Below are positions 41,354 to 53,795 of a DNA stretch of 64,000 nucleotides, piece by piece; the stretch's first letter is position 1, and each line of letters starts with the position of its first letter. Position numbers and translations under genes: made by a program. The stretch comes from Anaspis maculata. Its lineage: Eukaryota > Arthropoda > Insecta > Coleoptera > Scraptiidae. The notes under the pieces are model-generated. The model worked only from the letters and a program-made list of their open reading frames with translations, searched no databases and was not told the origin of the DNA. The stretch is from NCBI GenBank assembly GCA_949128115.1, contig OX421965.1:50769257-50833256 (forward strand). Direction: 5' to 3'.

Positions 41354-43417
41354 CTAACTTCTGCAGCAAAAGACCAAAAAGCCAATTACCGAGAAGTTCT
41401 CCCGATTGTGAAGCAAATGACGAAGTAAACGGCGTTGGATTATTTGAATGCGCACCCTAAACCCGAAAAATTGTTCTACACTTTTATCGGTGAAGCCGAG
41501 CGGATAACAAGAAATGATTTTGACACTAACTTCTGCAGCAAATGACCAAAAAGCCAATTACCGAGAAGTTCTCCCGATTGTGAAGCAAATGACGAAGTAA
41601 ACGGCGTTGGATTATTTGAATGCGCAACCTAAACCCGAAAAATCGTTCTACACTTTTATCGGTGAAGCCGAGCGGATAACAAGAAATGATTTTGACACTA
41701 ACTTCTGCAGCAAATGACCAAAAAGCCAATTACCGAGAAGTTCTCCCGATTGTGAAGCAAATGACGAAGTAAACGGCGTTGGATTATTTGAATGCGCAAC
41801 CTAAACCCGAGAAATCGTTCTACACTTTTATCGGTGAAGCCGAGCGGATAACAAGAAATGATTTTTAAACTAACTTCTGCACCAAATGACCAAAAAGCCA
41901 ATTACCGAGAAGTTCTCCCGATTGTGAAGCAAATGACGAAGTAAACGGCGTTGGATTATTTGAATGCGCAACCTAAACCCGAAAAATCGTTCTACACTTT
42001 TATCGGTGAAGCCGAGCGGATAACAAGAAATGATTTTGACACTAACTTCTGCAGCAAATGACCAAAAAGCCAATTACCGAGAAGTTCTCCCGATTGTGAA
42101 GCAAATGACGAAGTAAACGGCGTTGGATTATTTGAATGCGCAACCTAAACCCGAAAAATCGTTCTACACTTTTATCGGTGAAGCCGAGCGGATAACAAGA
42201 AATGATTTTGACACTAACTTCTGCAGCAAATGACCAAAAAGCCAATTACCGAGAAGTTCTCCCGATTGTGAAGCAAATGACGAAGTAAACGGCGTTGGAT
42301 TATATGAATGCGCAACCTAAACCCGAAAAATCGTTCTACACTTTTATCGGTGAAGCCGAGCGGATAACAAGAAATGATTTTGACACTAACTTCTGCAGCA
42401 AATGACCAAAAAGCCAATTACCGAGAAGTTCTCCCGATTGTGAAGCAAATGACGAAGTAAACGGCGTTGGATTATTTGAATGCGCAACCTAAACCCGAAA
42501 AATCGTTCTACACTTTTATCGGTGAAGCCGAGCGGATAACAAGAAATGATTTTGACACTAACTTCTGCAGCAAATGACCAAAAAGCCAATTACCGAGAAG
42601 TTCTCCCGATTGTGAAGCAAATGACGAAGTAAACGGCGTTGGATTATTTGAATGCGCAACCTAAACCCGAAAAATCGTTCTACACTTTTATCGGTGAAGC
42701 CGAGCGGATAACAAGAAATGATTTTGACACTAACTTCTGCAGCAAATGACCAAAAAGCCAATTACCGAGAAGTTCTCCCGATTGTGAAGCAAATGACGAA
42801 GTAAACGGCGTTGGATTATTTGAATGCGCAACCTAAACCCGAAAAATCGTTCTACACTTTTATCGGTGAAGCCGAGCGGATAACAAGAAATGATTTTGAC
42901 ACTTACTTCTGCAGCAAATGACCAAAAAGCCAATTACCGAGAAGTTCTCCCGATTGTGAAGCAAATGACGAAGTAAACGGCGTTGGATTATTTGAATGCG
43001 CAACCTAAACCCGAAAAATCGTTCTACACTTTTATCGGTGAAGCCGAGCGGATAACAAGAAATGATTTTGACACTAACTTCTGCAGCAAATGACCAAAAA
43101 GCCAATTACCAAGAAGTTCTCCCGATTGTGAAGCAAATGACGAAGTAAACGGCGATGGATTATTTGAATGCGCAACCTAAACCCGAAAAATCGTTCTACA
43201 CTTTTATCGGTGAAGCCGAGCGGATAACAAGAAATGATTTTGACACTAACTTCTGCAGCAAATGACCAAAAAGCCAATTACCGAGAAGTTCTCCCGATTG
43301 TGAAGCAAATGACGAAGTAAACGGCGTTGGATTATTTGAATGCGCAACCTAAACCCGAAAAATCGTTCTACACTTTTATCGGTGAAGCCGAGCGGATAAC
43401 AAGAAATGATTTTGACA

Positions 43418-43588
43418 CTAACTTCTGCAGCAAATGACCAAAAAGCCAATTACCGAGAAGTTCTCCCGATTTTGAAGCAAATGACGAAGTAAACGGCGTT
43501 GGATTATTTGAATGCGCAACCTAAACCAAAAAATCGTTCTACACTTTTATCGGTGAAGCCGAGCGGATAACAAGAAATGATTTTGACT
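43418..43588. repeat. 171-bp length-variant satellite monomer
   Basis: The usual CTAAACCCGAAAAATCG reads CTAAACCAAAAAATCG at about 43521, a net loss of one base with a substitution. It is seen once in the window. Confidence 0.9.
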
Positions 43589-46340
43589 CTAACTTCTGCA
43601 GCAAATGACCAAAAAGCCAATTACCGAGAAGTTCTCCCGATTGTGAAGCAAATGACGAAGTAAACGGCGTTGGATTATTTGAATGCGCAACCTAAACCCG
43701 AAAAATCGTTCTACACTTTTATCGGTGAAGCCGAGCGGATAACAAGAAATGATTTTGACACTAACTTCTGCAGCAAATGACCAAAAAGCCAATTACCGAG
43801 AAGTTCTCCCGATTGTGAAGCAAATGACGAAGTAAACGGCGTTGGATTGTTTGAATGCGCAACCTAAACCCGAAAAATTGTTCTACACTTTTATCGGTGA
43901 AGCCGAGCGGATAACAAGAAATGATTTTGACACTAACTTCTGCAGCAAATGACCAAAAAGCCAATTACCGAGAAGTTCTCCCGATTGTGAAGCAAATGAC
44001 GAAGTAAACGGCGTTGGATTATTTGAATGCGCAACCTAAACCCGAAAAATCTATCTACACTTTTATCGGTGAAGCCGAGCGGATAACAAGAAATGATTTT
44101 GACACTAACTTCTGCAGCAAATGACCAAAAAGCCAATTACCGAGAAGTTCTCCCGATTGTGAAGCAAATGACGAAGTAAACGGCGTTGGATTATTTGAAT
44201 GCGCAACCTCAACCCGAAAAATCGTTCTACACTTTTATCGGTGAAGCCGAGCGGATAACAAGAAATGATTTTGACACTAACTCCTGCAGCAAATGACCAA
44301 AAAGCCAATTACCAAGAAGTTCTCCCGATTGTGAAGCAAATGACGAAGTAAACGGCGTTGGATTATTTGAATGCGCAACCTAAACCCGAAAAATCGTTCT
44401 ACACTTTTATCGGTGAAGCCGAGCGGATAACAAGAAATGATTTTGACACCAACTTCTGCAGCAAATGACCAAAAAGCCAATTACCGAGAAGTTCTCCCGA
44501 TTGTGAAGCAAATGACGAAGTAAACGGCGTTGGATTATTTGAATGCGCAACCTAAACCCGAAAAATCGTTCTACACTTTTATCGGTGAAGCCGAGCGGAT
44601 GACAAGAAATGATTTTGACACTAACTTCTGCAGCAAATGACCAAAAAACCAATTACCGAGAAGTTCTCCCGATTGTGAAGCAAATGACGAAGTAAACGGC
44701 CTTGGATTATTTGAATGCGCAACCTAAACCCGAAAAATCGTTCTACACTTTTATCGGTGAAGCCGAGCGGATAACAAGAAATGATTTTGACACTAACTTC
44801 TGCAGCAAATGACCAAAAAGCCAATTACCGAGAAGTTCTCCCGATTGTGAAGCAAATGACGAAGTAAACGGCGTTGGATTATTTGAATGCGCAACCTAAA
44901 CCCGAAAAATCGTTCTACACTTTTATCGGTGAAGCCGAGCGGATAACAAGAAATGATTTTTAAACTAACTTCCGCAGCAAATGACCAAAAAGCCAATTAC
45001 CGAGAAGTTCTCCCGATTGTGAAGCAAATGACGAAGTAAACGGCGTTGGATTATTTGAATGCGCAACCTAAACCCGAAAAATCGTTCTACACTTTCATCG
45101 GTGAAGCCGAGCGGATAACAAGAAATGATTTTGACACTAACTTCTGCAGCAAATGACCAAAAAGCCAATTACCGAGAAGTTCTCCCGATTGTGAAGCAAA
45201 TGACGAAGTAAACGGCCTTGGATTATTTGAATGCGCAACCTAAACCCGAAAAATCGTTCTACACTTTTATCGGTGAAGCCGAGCGGATAACAAGAAATGA
45301 TTTTGACACTAACTTCTGCAGCAAATGACCAAAAAGCCAATTACCGAGAAGTTCTCCCGATTGTGAAGCAAATGACGAAGTAAACGGCGTTGGATTATTT
45401 GAATGCGCAACCTAAACCCGAAAAATCGTTCTACACTTTTATCGGTGAAGCCGAGCGGATAACAAGAAATGATTTTGACACTAACTTCTGCAGCAAATGA
45501 CCAAAAAGCCAATTACCGAGAAGTTCTCCCGATTGTGAAGCAAATGACGAAGTAAACGGCGTTGGATTATTTGAATGCGCAACCTAAACCCGAAAAATCG
45601 TTCTACACTTTTATCGGTGAAGCCAAGCGGATAACAAGAAATGATTTTGACACTAACTTCTGCAGCAAATGACCAAAAAGCCAATTACCGAGAAGTTCTC
45701 CCGATTGTGAAGCAAATGACGAAGTAAACGGCGTTGGATTATTTGAATGCGCAACCTAAACCCGAAAAATCGTTCTACACTTTTATCGGTGAAGCCGAGC
45801 GGATAACAAGAAATGATTTTGACACTAACTCCTGCAGCAAATGACCAAAAAGCCAATTACCGAGAAGTTCTCCCGATTGTGAAGCAAATGACGAAGTAAA
45901 CGGCGTTGGATTATTTGAATGCGCAACCTAAACCCGAAAAATCGTTCTACACTTTTATCGGTGAAGCCGAGCGGATAACAAGAAATGATTTTGACACTAA
46001 CTTCTGCAGCAAATGACCAAAAAGCCAATTACCGAGAAGTTCTCCCGATTGTGAAGCAAATGACGAAGTAAACGGCGTTGGATTATTTGAATGCGCAACC
46101 TAAACCCGAAAAATCGTTCTACACTTTTATCGGTGAAGCCGAGCGGATAACAAGAAATGATTTTGACACTAACTTCTGCAGCAAATGACCAAAAAGCCAA
46201 TTACCGAGAAGTTCTCCCGATTGTGAAGCAAATGACGAAGTAAACGGCGTTGGATTATTTGAATGCGCAACCTAAACCCGAAAAATCGTTCTACACTTTT
46301 ATCGGTGAAGCCGAGCGGATAACAAGAAATGATTTTGACA

Positions 46341-47200
46341 CTAACTTCTGCAGCAAATGACCAAAAAGCCAATTACCGAGAAGTTCTCCCGATTGTGAAG
46401 CAAATGACGAAGTAAACGGCGTTGGATTATTTGAATGCGCAACCTAAACCCGAAAAATCGTTCTACACTTTTATCGGTGAAGCCAAGCGGATAACAAGAA
46501 ATGATTTTGACACTAACTTCTGCAGCAAATGACCAAAAAGCCAATTACCGAGAAGTTCTCCCGATTGTGAAGCAAATGACGAAGTAAACGGCGTTGGATT
46601 ATTTGAATGCGCAACCTAAACCCGAAAAATCGTTCTACACTTTTATCGGTGAAGCCGAGCGGATAACAAGAAATGATTTTGACACTAACTCCTGCAGCAA
46701 ATGACCAAAAAGCCAATTACCGAGAAGTTCTCCCGATTGTGAAGCAAATGACGAAGTAAACGGCGTTGGATTATTTGAATGCGCAACCTAAACCCGAAAA
46801 ATCGTTCTACACTTTTATCGGTGAAGCCGAGCGGATAACAAGAAATGATTTTGACACTAACTTCTGCAGCAAATGACCAAAAAGCCAATTACCGAGAAGT
46901 TCTCCCGATTGTGAAGCAAATGACGAAGTAAACGGCGTTGGATTATTTGAATGCGCAACCTAAACCCGAAAAATCGTTCTACACTTTTATCGGTGAAGCC
47001 GAGCGGATAACAAGAAATGATTTTGACACTAACTTCTGCAGCAAATGACCAAAAAGCCAATTACCGAGAAGTTCTCCCGATTGTGGAGCAAATGACGAAG
47101 TAAACGGCGTTGGATTATTTGAATGCGCAACCTAAACCCGAAAAATCGTTCTACACTTTTATCGGTGAAGCCGAGCGGATAACAAGAAATGATTTTGACA
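46341..47200. repeat. Five-monomer (860-bp) duplication of 45481-46340
   Basis: Two markers recur exactly 860 bp apart: GAAGCCAAGCGG (about 45620 and 46480) and ACTCCTGCAGC (about 45828 and 46688). This is a local five-monomer tandem duplication and one of the simplest recent exchange events visible in the array. Confidence 0.85.
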
Positions 47201-47544
47201 CTAACTTCAGCAGCAAATGACCAAAAAGCCAATTACCGAGAAGTTCTCCCGAATGTGAAGCAAATGACGAAGTAAACGGCGTTGGATTATTTGAATGTGC
47301 AACCTAAACCCGAAAAATCGTTCTACACTTTTATCGGTAAAGCCGAGCGGATAACAAGAAATGATTTTGACACTAACTTCTGCAGCAAATGACCAAAAAG
47401 CCAATTACCGAGAAGTTCTCCCGAATGTGAAGCAAATGACGAAGTAAACGGCGTTGGATTATTTGAATGCGCAACCTAAACCCGAAAAATCGTTCTACAC
47501 TTTTATCGGTGAAGCCGAGCGGATAACAAGAAAGGATTTTGACG

Positions 47545-47718
47545 CTAACTTCTGCAGCAAATGACCAAAAAGCCAATTACCGAGAAGTTCTCCCGATTGT
47601 GAAGCAAATGACGAAGTAAACGGCGTTGGATTATTTGAATGCGCAACCTAAACCCGAAAAATCGTTCTACACTTTTATCGGTGAAGCCGAGCGGATAACA
47701 AAAAAAAGGATTTTGACA
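47545..47718. repeat. 174-bp length-variant satellite monomer
   Basis: The usual AACAAGAAATGATTTTG reads AACAAAAAAAAGGATTTTG at about 47697, a net gain of two bases by growth of an A run. The following monomers are displaced by two. It is not shared with the related block near 49783-49955. Confidence 0.9.
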
Positions 47719-50700
47719 CTAACTTCTGCAGCAAATGACCAAAAAGCCAATTACCGAGAAGTTCTCCCGATTGTGAAGCAAATGACGAAGTAAACGGCGT
47801 TGGATTATTTGAATGCGCAACCTAAACCCGAAAAATCGTTCTACACTTTTATCGGTGAAGCCGAGCGGATAACAAGAAATGATTTTGACGCTAACTTCTG
47901 CAGCAAATGACCAAAAAGCCAATTACCGAGAAGTTCTCCCGATTGTGAAGCAAATGACGAAGTAAACGGCGTTGGATTATTTGAATGCGCAACCTAAACC
48001 CGAAAAATCGTTCTACACTTTTATCGGTGAAGCCGAGCGGATAACAAGAAATGATTTTGACACTAACTTCTGCAGCAAATGACCAAAAAGCCAATTACCG
48101 AGAAGTTCTCCCGATTGTGAAGCAAATGACGAAGTAAACGGCGTTGGATTATTTGAATGCGCAACCTAAACCCGAAAAATCGTTCTACACTTTTATCGGT
48201 GAAGCCGAGCGGATAACAAGAAATGATTTTTAAACTAACTTCTGCAGCAAATGACCAAAAAGCCAATTACCGAGAAGTTCTCCCGATTGTGAAGCAAATG
48301 ACGAAGTAAACGGCGTTGGATTATTTGAATGCGCAACCTAAACCCGAAAAATCGTTCTACACTTTTATCGGTGAAGCCGAGCGGATAACAAGAAATGATT
48401 TTGACACTAACTTCTGCAGCAAATGACCAAAAAGCCAATTACCAAGAAGTTCTCCCGAATGTGAAGCAAATGACGAAGTAAACGGCGTTGGATTATTTGA
48501 ATGCGCAACCTAAACCCGAAAAATCGTTCTACACTTTTATCGGTGAAGCCGAGCGGATAACAAAAAATGATTTTTAAACTAACTTCTGCAGCAAATGACC
48601 AAAAAGCCAATTACCGAGAAGTTCTCCCGATTGTGAAGCAAATGACGAAGTAAACGGCGTTGGATTATTTGAATGCGCAACCTAAACCCGAAAAATCGTT
48701 CTACACTTTTATCGGTGAAGCCGAGCGGATAACAAGAAATGATTTTTAAACTAACTTCTGCAGCAAATGACCAAAAAGCCAATTACCGAGAAGTTCTCCC
48801 GATTGTGAAGCAAATGACGAAGTAAACGGCGTTGGATTATTTGAATGCGCAACCTAAACCCGAAAAATCGTTCTACACTTTTATCGGTGAAGCCGAGCGG
48901 ATAACAAGAAATGATTTTGACGCTAACTTCTGCAGCAAATGACCAAAAAGCCAATTACCGAGAAGTTCTCCCGATTGTGAAGCAAATGACGAAGTAAACG
49001 GCGTTGGATTATTTGAATGCGCAACCTAAACCCGAAAAATCGTTCTACACCTTTATCGGTGAAGCCGAGCGGATAACAAGAAATGATTTTGACGCTAACT
49101 TCTGCAGCAAATGACCAAAAAGCCAATTACCGAGAAGTTCTCCCGATTGTGAAGCAAATGACGAAGTAAACGGCGTTGGATTATTTGAATGCGCAACCTA
49201 AACCCGAAAAATCGTTCTACACTTTTATCGGTGAAGCCGAGCGGATAACAAGAAATGATTTTGACGCTAACTTCTGCAGCAAATGACCAAAAAGCCAATT
49301 ACCGAGAAGTTCTCCCGATTGTGAAGCAAATGACGAAGTAAACGGCGTTGGATTATTTGAATGCGCAACCTAAACCCGAAAAATCGTTCTACACTTTTAT
49401 CGGTGAAGCCGAGCGGATAACAAGAAATGATTTTGACACTAACTTCTGCAGCAAATGACCAAAAAGCCAATTACCGAGAAGTTCTCCCGATTGTGGAGCA
49501 AATGACGAAGTAAACGGCGTTGGATTATTTGAATGCGCAACCTAAACCCGAAAAATCGTTCTACACTTTTATCGGTGAAGCCGAGCGGATAACAAGAAAT
49601 GATTTTGACACTAACTTCAGCAGCAAATGACCAAAAAGCCAATTACCGAGAAGTTCTCCCGAATGTGAAGCAAATGACGAAGTAAACGGCGTTGGATTAT
49701 TTGAATGCGCAACCTAAACCCGAAAAATCGTTCTACACTTTTATCGGTAAAGCCGAGCGGATAACAAGAAATGATTTTGACACTAACTTCTGCAGCAAAT
49801 GACCAAAAAGCCAATTACCGAGAAGTTCTCCCGATTGTGAAGCAAATGACGAAGTAAACGGCGTTGGATTATTTGAATGCGCAACCTAAACCCGAAAAAT
49901 CGTTCTACACTTTTATCGGTGAAGCCGAGCGGATAACAAGAAATGATTTTGACGCTAACTTCTGCAGCAAATGACCAAAAAGCCAATTACCGAGAAGTTC
50001 TCCCGATTGTGAAGCAAATGACGAAGTAAACGGCGTTGGATTATTTGAATGCGCAACCTAAACCCGAAAAATCGTTCTACACTTATATCGGTGAAGCCGA
50101 GCGGATAACAAGAAATGATTTTGACACTAACTTCTGCAGCAAATGACCAAAAAGCCAATTACCGAGAAGTTCTCCCGAATGTGAAGCAAATGACGAAGTA
50201 AACGGCGTTGGATTATTTGAATGCGCAACCTAAACCCGAAAAATCGTTCTACACTTTTATCGGTGAAGCCGAGCGGATAACAAGAAATGATTTTTAAACT
50301 AACTTCTGCAGCAAATGACCAAAAAGCCAATTACCAAGAAGTTCTCCCGATTGTGAAGCAAATGACGAAGTAAACGGCGTTGGATTATTTGAATGCGCAA
50401 CCTAAACCCGAAAAATCGTTCTACACTTTTATCGGTGAAGCCGAGCGGATAACAAGAAATTATTTTTAAACTAACTTCTGCAGCAAATGACTAAAAAGCC
50501 AATTACCGAGAAGTTCTCCCGATTGTGAAGCAAATGACGAAGTAAACGGCGTTGGATTATTTGAATGCGCAACCTAAACCCGAAAAATCGTTCTACACTT
50601 TTATCGGTGAAGCCGAGCGGATAACAAAAAATGATTTTTAAACTAACTTCTGCAGCAAATGACCAAAAAGCCAATTACCGAGAAGTTCTCCCGATTGTGA

Positions 50701-51330
50701 AGCAGATGACGAAGTAAACGGCGTTGGATTATTTGAATGCGCAACCTAAACCCGAAAAATCGTTCTACACTTTTATCGGTGAAGCCGAGCGGATAACAAG
50801 AAATGATTTTGACACTAACTTCTGCAGCAAATGACCAAAAAGCCAATTACCAAGAAGTTCTCCCGAATGTGAAGCAAATGACGAAGTAAACGGCGTTGGA
50901 TTATTTGAATGCGCAACCTAAACCCGAAAAATCGTTCTACACTTTTATCGGTGAAGCCGAGCGGATAACAAAAAATGATTTTTAAACTAACTTCTGCAGC
51001 AAATGACCAAAAAGCCAATTACCGAGAAGTTCTCCCGATTGTGAAGCAAATGACGAAGTAAACGGCGTTGGATTATTTGAATGCGCAACCTAAACCCGAA
51101 AAATCGTTCTACACTTTTATCGGTGAAGCCGAGCGGATAACAAGAAATGATTTTTAAACTAACTTCTGCAGCAAATGACCAAAAAGCCAATTACCGAGAA
51201 GTTCTCCCGATTGTGAAGCAAATGACGAAGTAAACGGCGTTGGATTATTTGAATGCGCAACCTAAACCCGAAAAATCGTTCTACACTTTTATCGGTGAAG
51301 CCGAGCGGATAACAAGAAATGATTTTGACA

Positions 51331-51846
51331 CTAACTTCTGCAGCAAATGACCAAAAAGCCAATTACCAAGAAGTTCTCCCGAATGTGAAGCAAATGACGA
51401 AGTAAACGGCGTTGGATTATTTGAATGCGCAACCTAAACCCGAAAAATCGTTCTACACTTTTATCGGTGAAGCCGAGCGGATAACAAAAAATGATTTTTA
51501 AACTAACTTCTGCAGCAAATGACCAAAAAGCCAATTACCGAGAAGTTCTCCCGATTGTGAAGCAAATGACGAAGTAAACGGCGTTGGATTATTTGAATGC
51601 GCAACCTAAACCCGAAAAATCGTTCTACACTTTTATCGGTGAAGCCGAGCGGATAACAAGAAATGATTTTTAAACTAACTTCTGCAGCAAATGACCAAAA
51701 AGCCAATTACCGAGAAGTTCTCCCGATTGTGAAGCAAATGACGAAGTAAACGGCGTTGGATTATTTGAATGCGCAACCTAAACCCGAAAAATCGTTCTAC
51801 ACTTTTATCGGTGAAGCCGAGCGGATAACAAGAAATGATTTTGACG
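51331..51846. repeat. Three-monomer (516-bp) duplication of 50815-51330
   Basis: The trimer marked by TTACCAAGAAG, CCCGAATGTG and ACAAAAAATGATTTTTAAAC occurs at 50815, at 51331 directly adjoining, and at 48407, 14 monomers upstream of 50815. The DNA after the second trimer (GACGCTAAC and CACCTTTATC at about 51970) also matches that after 48407 (about 49050), a 17-monomer offset. Confidence 0.8.
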
Positions 51847-52550
51847 CTAACTTCTGCAGCAAATGACCAAAAAGCCAATTACCGAGAAGTTCTCCCGATT
51901 GTGAAGCAAATGACGAAGTAAACGGCGTTGGATTATTTGAATGCGCAACCTAAACCCGAAAAATCGTTCTACACCTTTATCGGTGAAGCCGAGCGGATAA
52001 CAAGAAATGATTTTGACGCTAACTTCTGCAGCAAATGACCAAAAAGCCAATTACCGAGAAGTTCTCCCGATTGTGAAGCAAATGACGAAGTAAACGGCGT
52101 TGGATTATTTGAATGCGCAACCTAAACCCGAAAAATCGTTCTACACTTTTATCGGTGAAGCCGAGCGGATAACAAGAAATGATTTTGACGCTAACTTCTG
52201 CAGCAAATGACCAAAAAGCCAATTACCGAGAAGTTCTCCCGATTGTGAAGCAAATGACGAAGTAAACGGCGTTGGATTATTTGAATGCGCAACCTAAACC
52301 CGAAAAATCGTTCTACACTTTTATCGGTGAAGCCGAGCGGATAACAAGAAATGATTTTGACGCTAACTTCTGCAGCAAATGACCAAAAAGCCAATTACCG
52401 AGAAGTTCTCCCGATTGTGAAGCAAATGACGAAGTAAACGGCGTTGGATTATTTGAATGCGCAACCTAAACCCGAAAAATCGTTCTACACTTTTATCGGT
52501 GAAGCCGAGCGGATAACAAGAAATGATTTTGACACTAACTTCTGCAGCAA

Positions 52551-53218
52551 ATGACCAAAAAGCCAATTACCGAAAAGTTCTCCAGATTGTGAAGCAAATG
52601 ACGAAGTAAACGGCGTTGGATTATTTGAATGCGCAACCTAAGCCCGAAAAATCGTTCTACACTTTTATCGGTGAAGCCGAGCGGATAACATGAAATTATT
52701 TTGACACTAACTCCTGCAGCAAATGACCAAAAAGCCAATTACCGAAAAGTTCTCCCGATTGTGAAGCAAATGACGAAATAAACGGCGTTGGATTATTTGA
52801 ATGCGCAACCTAAGCCCGAAAAATCGTTCTACACTTTTATCGGTGAAGCCGAGCGGATAACAAGAAATGATTTTGACACTAACTTCTGCAGCAAATGACC
52901 AAAAAGCCAATTACCGAAAAGTTCTCCCGATTGTGAAGCAAATGACGAAATAAACGGCGTTGGATTATTTGAATGCGCAACCTAAGCCCGAAAAATCGTT
53001 CTACACTTTTATCGGTGAAGCCGAGCGGATAACAAGAAATTATTTTGACTCTAACTTCTGCAGCAAATGACCAAAAAGCCAATTACCGAAAAGTTCTCCC
53101 GATTGTGAAGCAAATGACGAAGTAAACAGCGTTGGATTATTTGAATGCGCAACCTAAGCCCGAAAAATCGTTCCACACTTTTATCGGTGAAGCCGAGCGG
53201 ATAACAGAAATCGATTTT
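52551..53218. repeat. Divergent edge monomers of the satellite array
   Basis: The last four monomers share substitutions rare or absent inside the array: CCGAAAAGTTC for CCGAGAAGTTC, CCTAAGCCCG for CCTAAACCCG, GAAATAAACGG for GAAGTAAACGG, and GAAATTATTTTG. The final unit is truncated at about 53218. Array edges usually escape homogenisation, and this gradient marks 53218 as the true edge. Confidence 0.9.
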
Positions 53219-53606
53219 AAATCCGGAAATTGTAAGTATTCAAATGCTGATATCTGATAACTGTTGAAGCGATACTTAATTCATATAAACCAAAATATTC
53301 GTTTTTTGATGTTTTAACTTGTGCTTCCGAAATGAAATTGATAGCTCCAACGGTCACTAAGATATAGTCAAAAAACCCAAAATTTACAACATCTCAAAAC
53401 ATTTTCCAATATGACCGCCGTAGCACAAGGTTAATTTCCGGGGACTTTCAGTATGTTCATTAGATGGCTATGTACTATCACTGCACCAAGTTTCCTTCCA
53501 TTGCGATTTTGTTTGCTTTTGCTGATTTTTTCAACTAAAATTACTGCTCTAATAATACATTTGATTTTGCTGAAAAATTGCGTTTGTAAGACGACACAAC
53601 ACCTAG

Positions 53607-53677
53607 TCTACAGTGGAAATCGAACCCGCAATCTCCACACCACAGGCAGATACTGACCGCCTGTGCTTCGGGGCCGT
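53607..53677 (-). repeat. tRNA-like segment, possible SINE head
   Basis: On the minus strand an A-box-like AAGCACAGGCGG (53657-53668) is followed about 42 bases later by a B-box-like GGGTTCGATTTCC (53615-53627). That is close to the spacing of an internal pol III promoter. The anticodon and T stems pair poorly, so this is not a working tRNA. A perfect 7-bp hairpin CACAGGC/GCCTGTG lies inside it. A tRNA-derived SINE, running leftward to an unknown end, is the best reading; a decayed tRNA pseudogene is the alternative. Confidence 0.4.
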
Positions 53678-53683
53678 CTTGAC

Positions 53684-53698
53684 CATTGACAGTCAATG
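53684..53698. repeat. Short perfect palindrome
   Basis: CATTGAC-A-GTCAATG is a 15-base perfect inverted repeat immediately beside the tRNA-like segment. A related TTGACAGATGTCAA dyad lies just downstream, near 53710. No function can be assigned. Such dyads can be remnants of small transposon ends. Confidence 0.5.
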
Positions 53699-53795
53699 AT
53701 GCATCAGTTGACAGATGTCAAAATATGAAGTGTTTTCCATATAATGTTAAGCGATGACATGTTAAGTTGAAGGACGGAAAGACAATAAACGGTTA

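Larger units (their letters stand above)
1..53218. repeat. 172-bp tandem satellite array (about 309 monomers)
   Basis: A 172-bp unit repeats head to tail from base 1 until it breaks down at about 53218, after the GGATAACAGAAATCG stretch; the array runs off the left edge. The unit beginning at base 1 is about 41% GC (36 C, 35 G) with 11 CpG, so CpG is not depleted (about 7 expected). Every typical monomer has a PstI site (CTGCAG), an 11-base dyad GAGAA-G-TTCTC and several A5 runs. Most monomers differ from the consensus at only a few positions, and unit length is kept almost exactly. No other sequence interrupts the array. I do not recognise the family. Scale and homogeneity suggest pericentromeric or other constitutive heterochromatin; that is inference. 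The open frames in it are by-products of repetition, not genes. Confidence 0.99.
53219..53795. other. Non-satellite flank between the array and the non-LTR element
   Basis: About 580 bp of AT-rich sequence with no supported protein-coding gene. The 67-codon open frame at 53453-53656 runs antisense through the tRNA-like segment and has no recognisable motif. The part from 53219 to about 53600 holds nothing I recognise. It could be the body of a SINE read on the minus strand, since a tRNA-like segment lies at its right end. Confidence 0.6.

Noticed and set aside
1..53082. About 290 overlapping 67-codon open frames on the minus strand, one per monomer, plus 81-codon variants
   Set aside because: They follow from one 172-bp repeat whose reverse strand happens to be open. 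Each overlaps the next by 32 bases in a shifted frame, and variation shows no codon-position bias that I can see. No start context or domain supports a protein.
1..53218. CRISPR-like regular spacing
   Set aside because: There are no unique spacers; the full 172 bp repeats. It is a satellite.
53607..53677. Functional tRNA gene on the minus strand
   Set aside because: The T stem has a mismatch and a wobble pair, and the anticodon and acceptor stems do not pair properly. Kept only as a tRNA-like segment.
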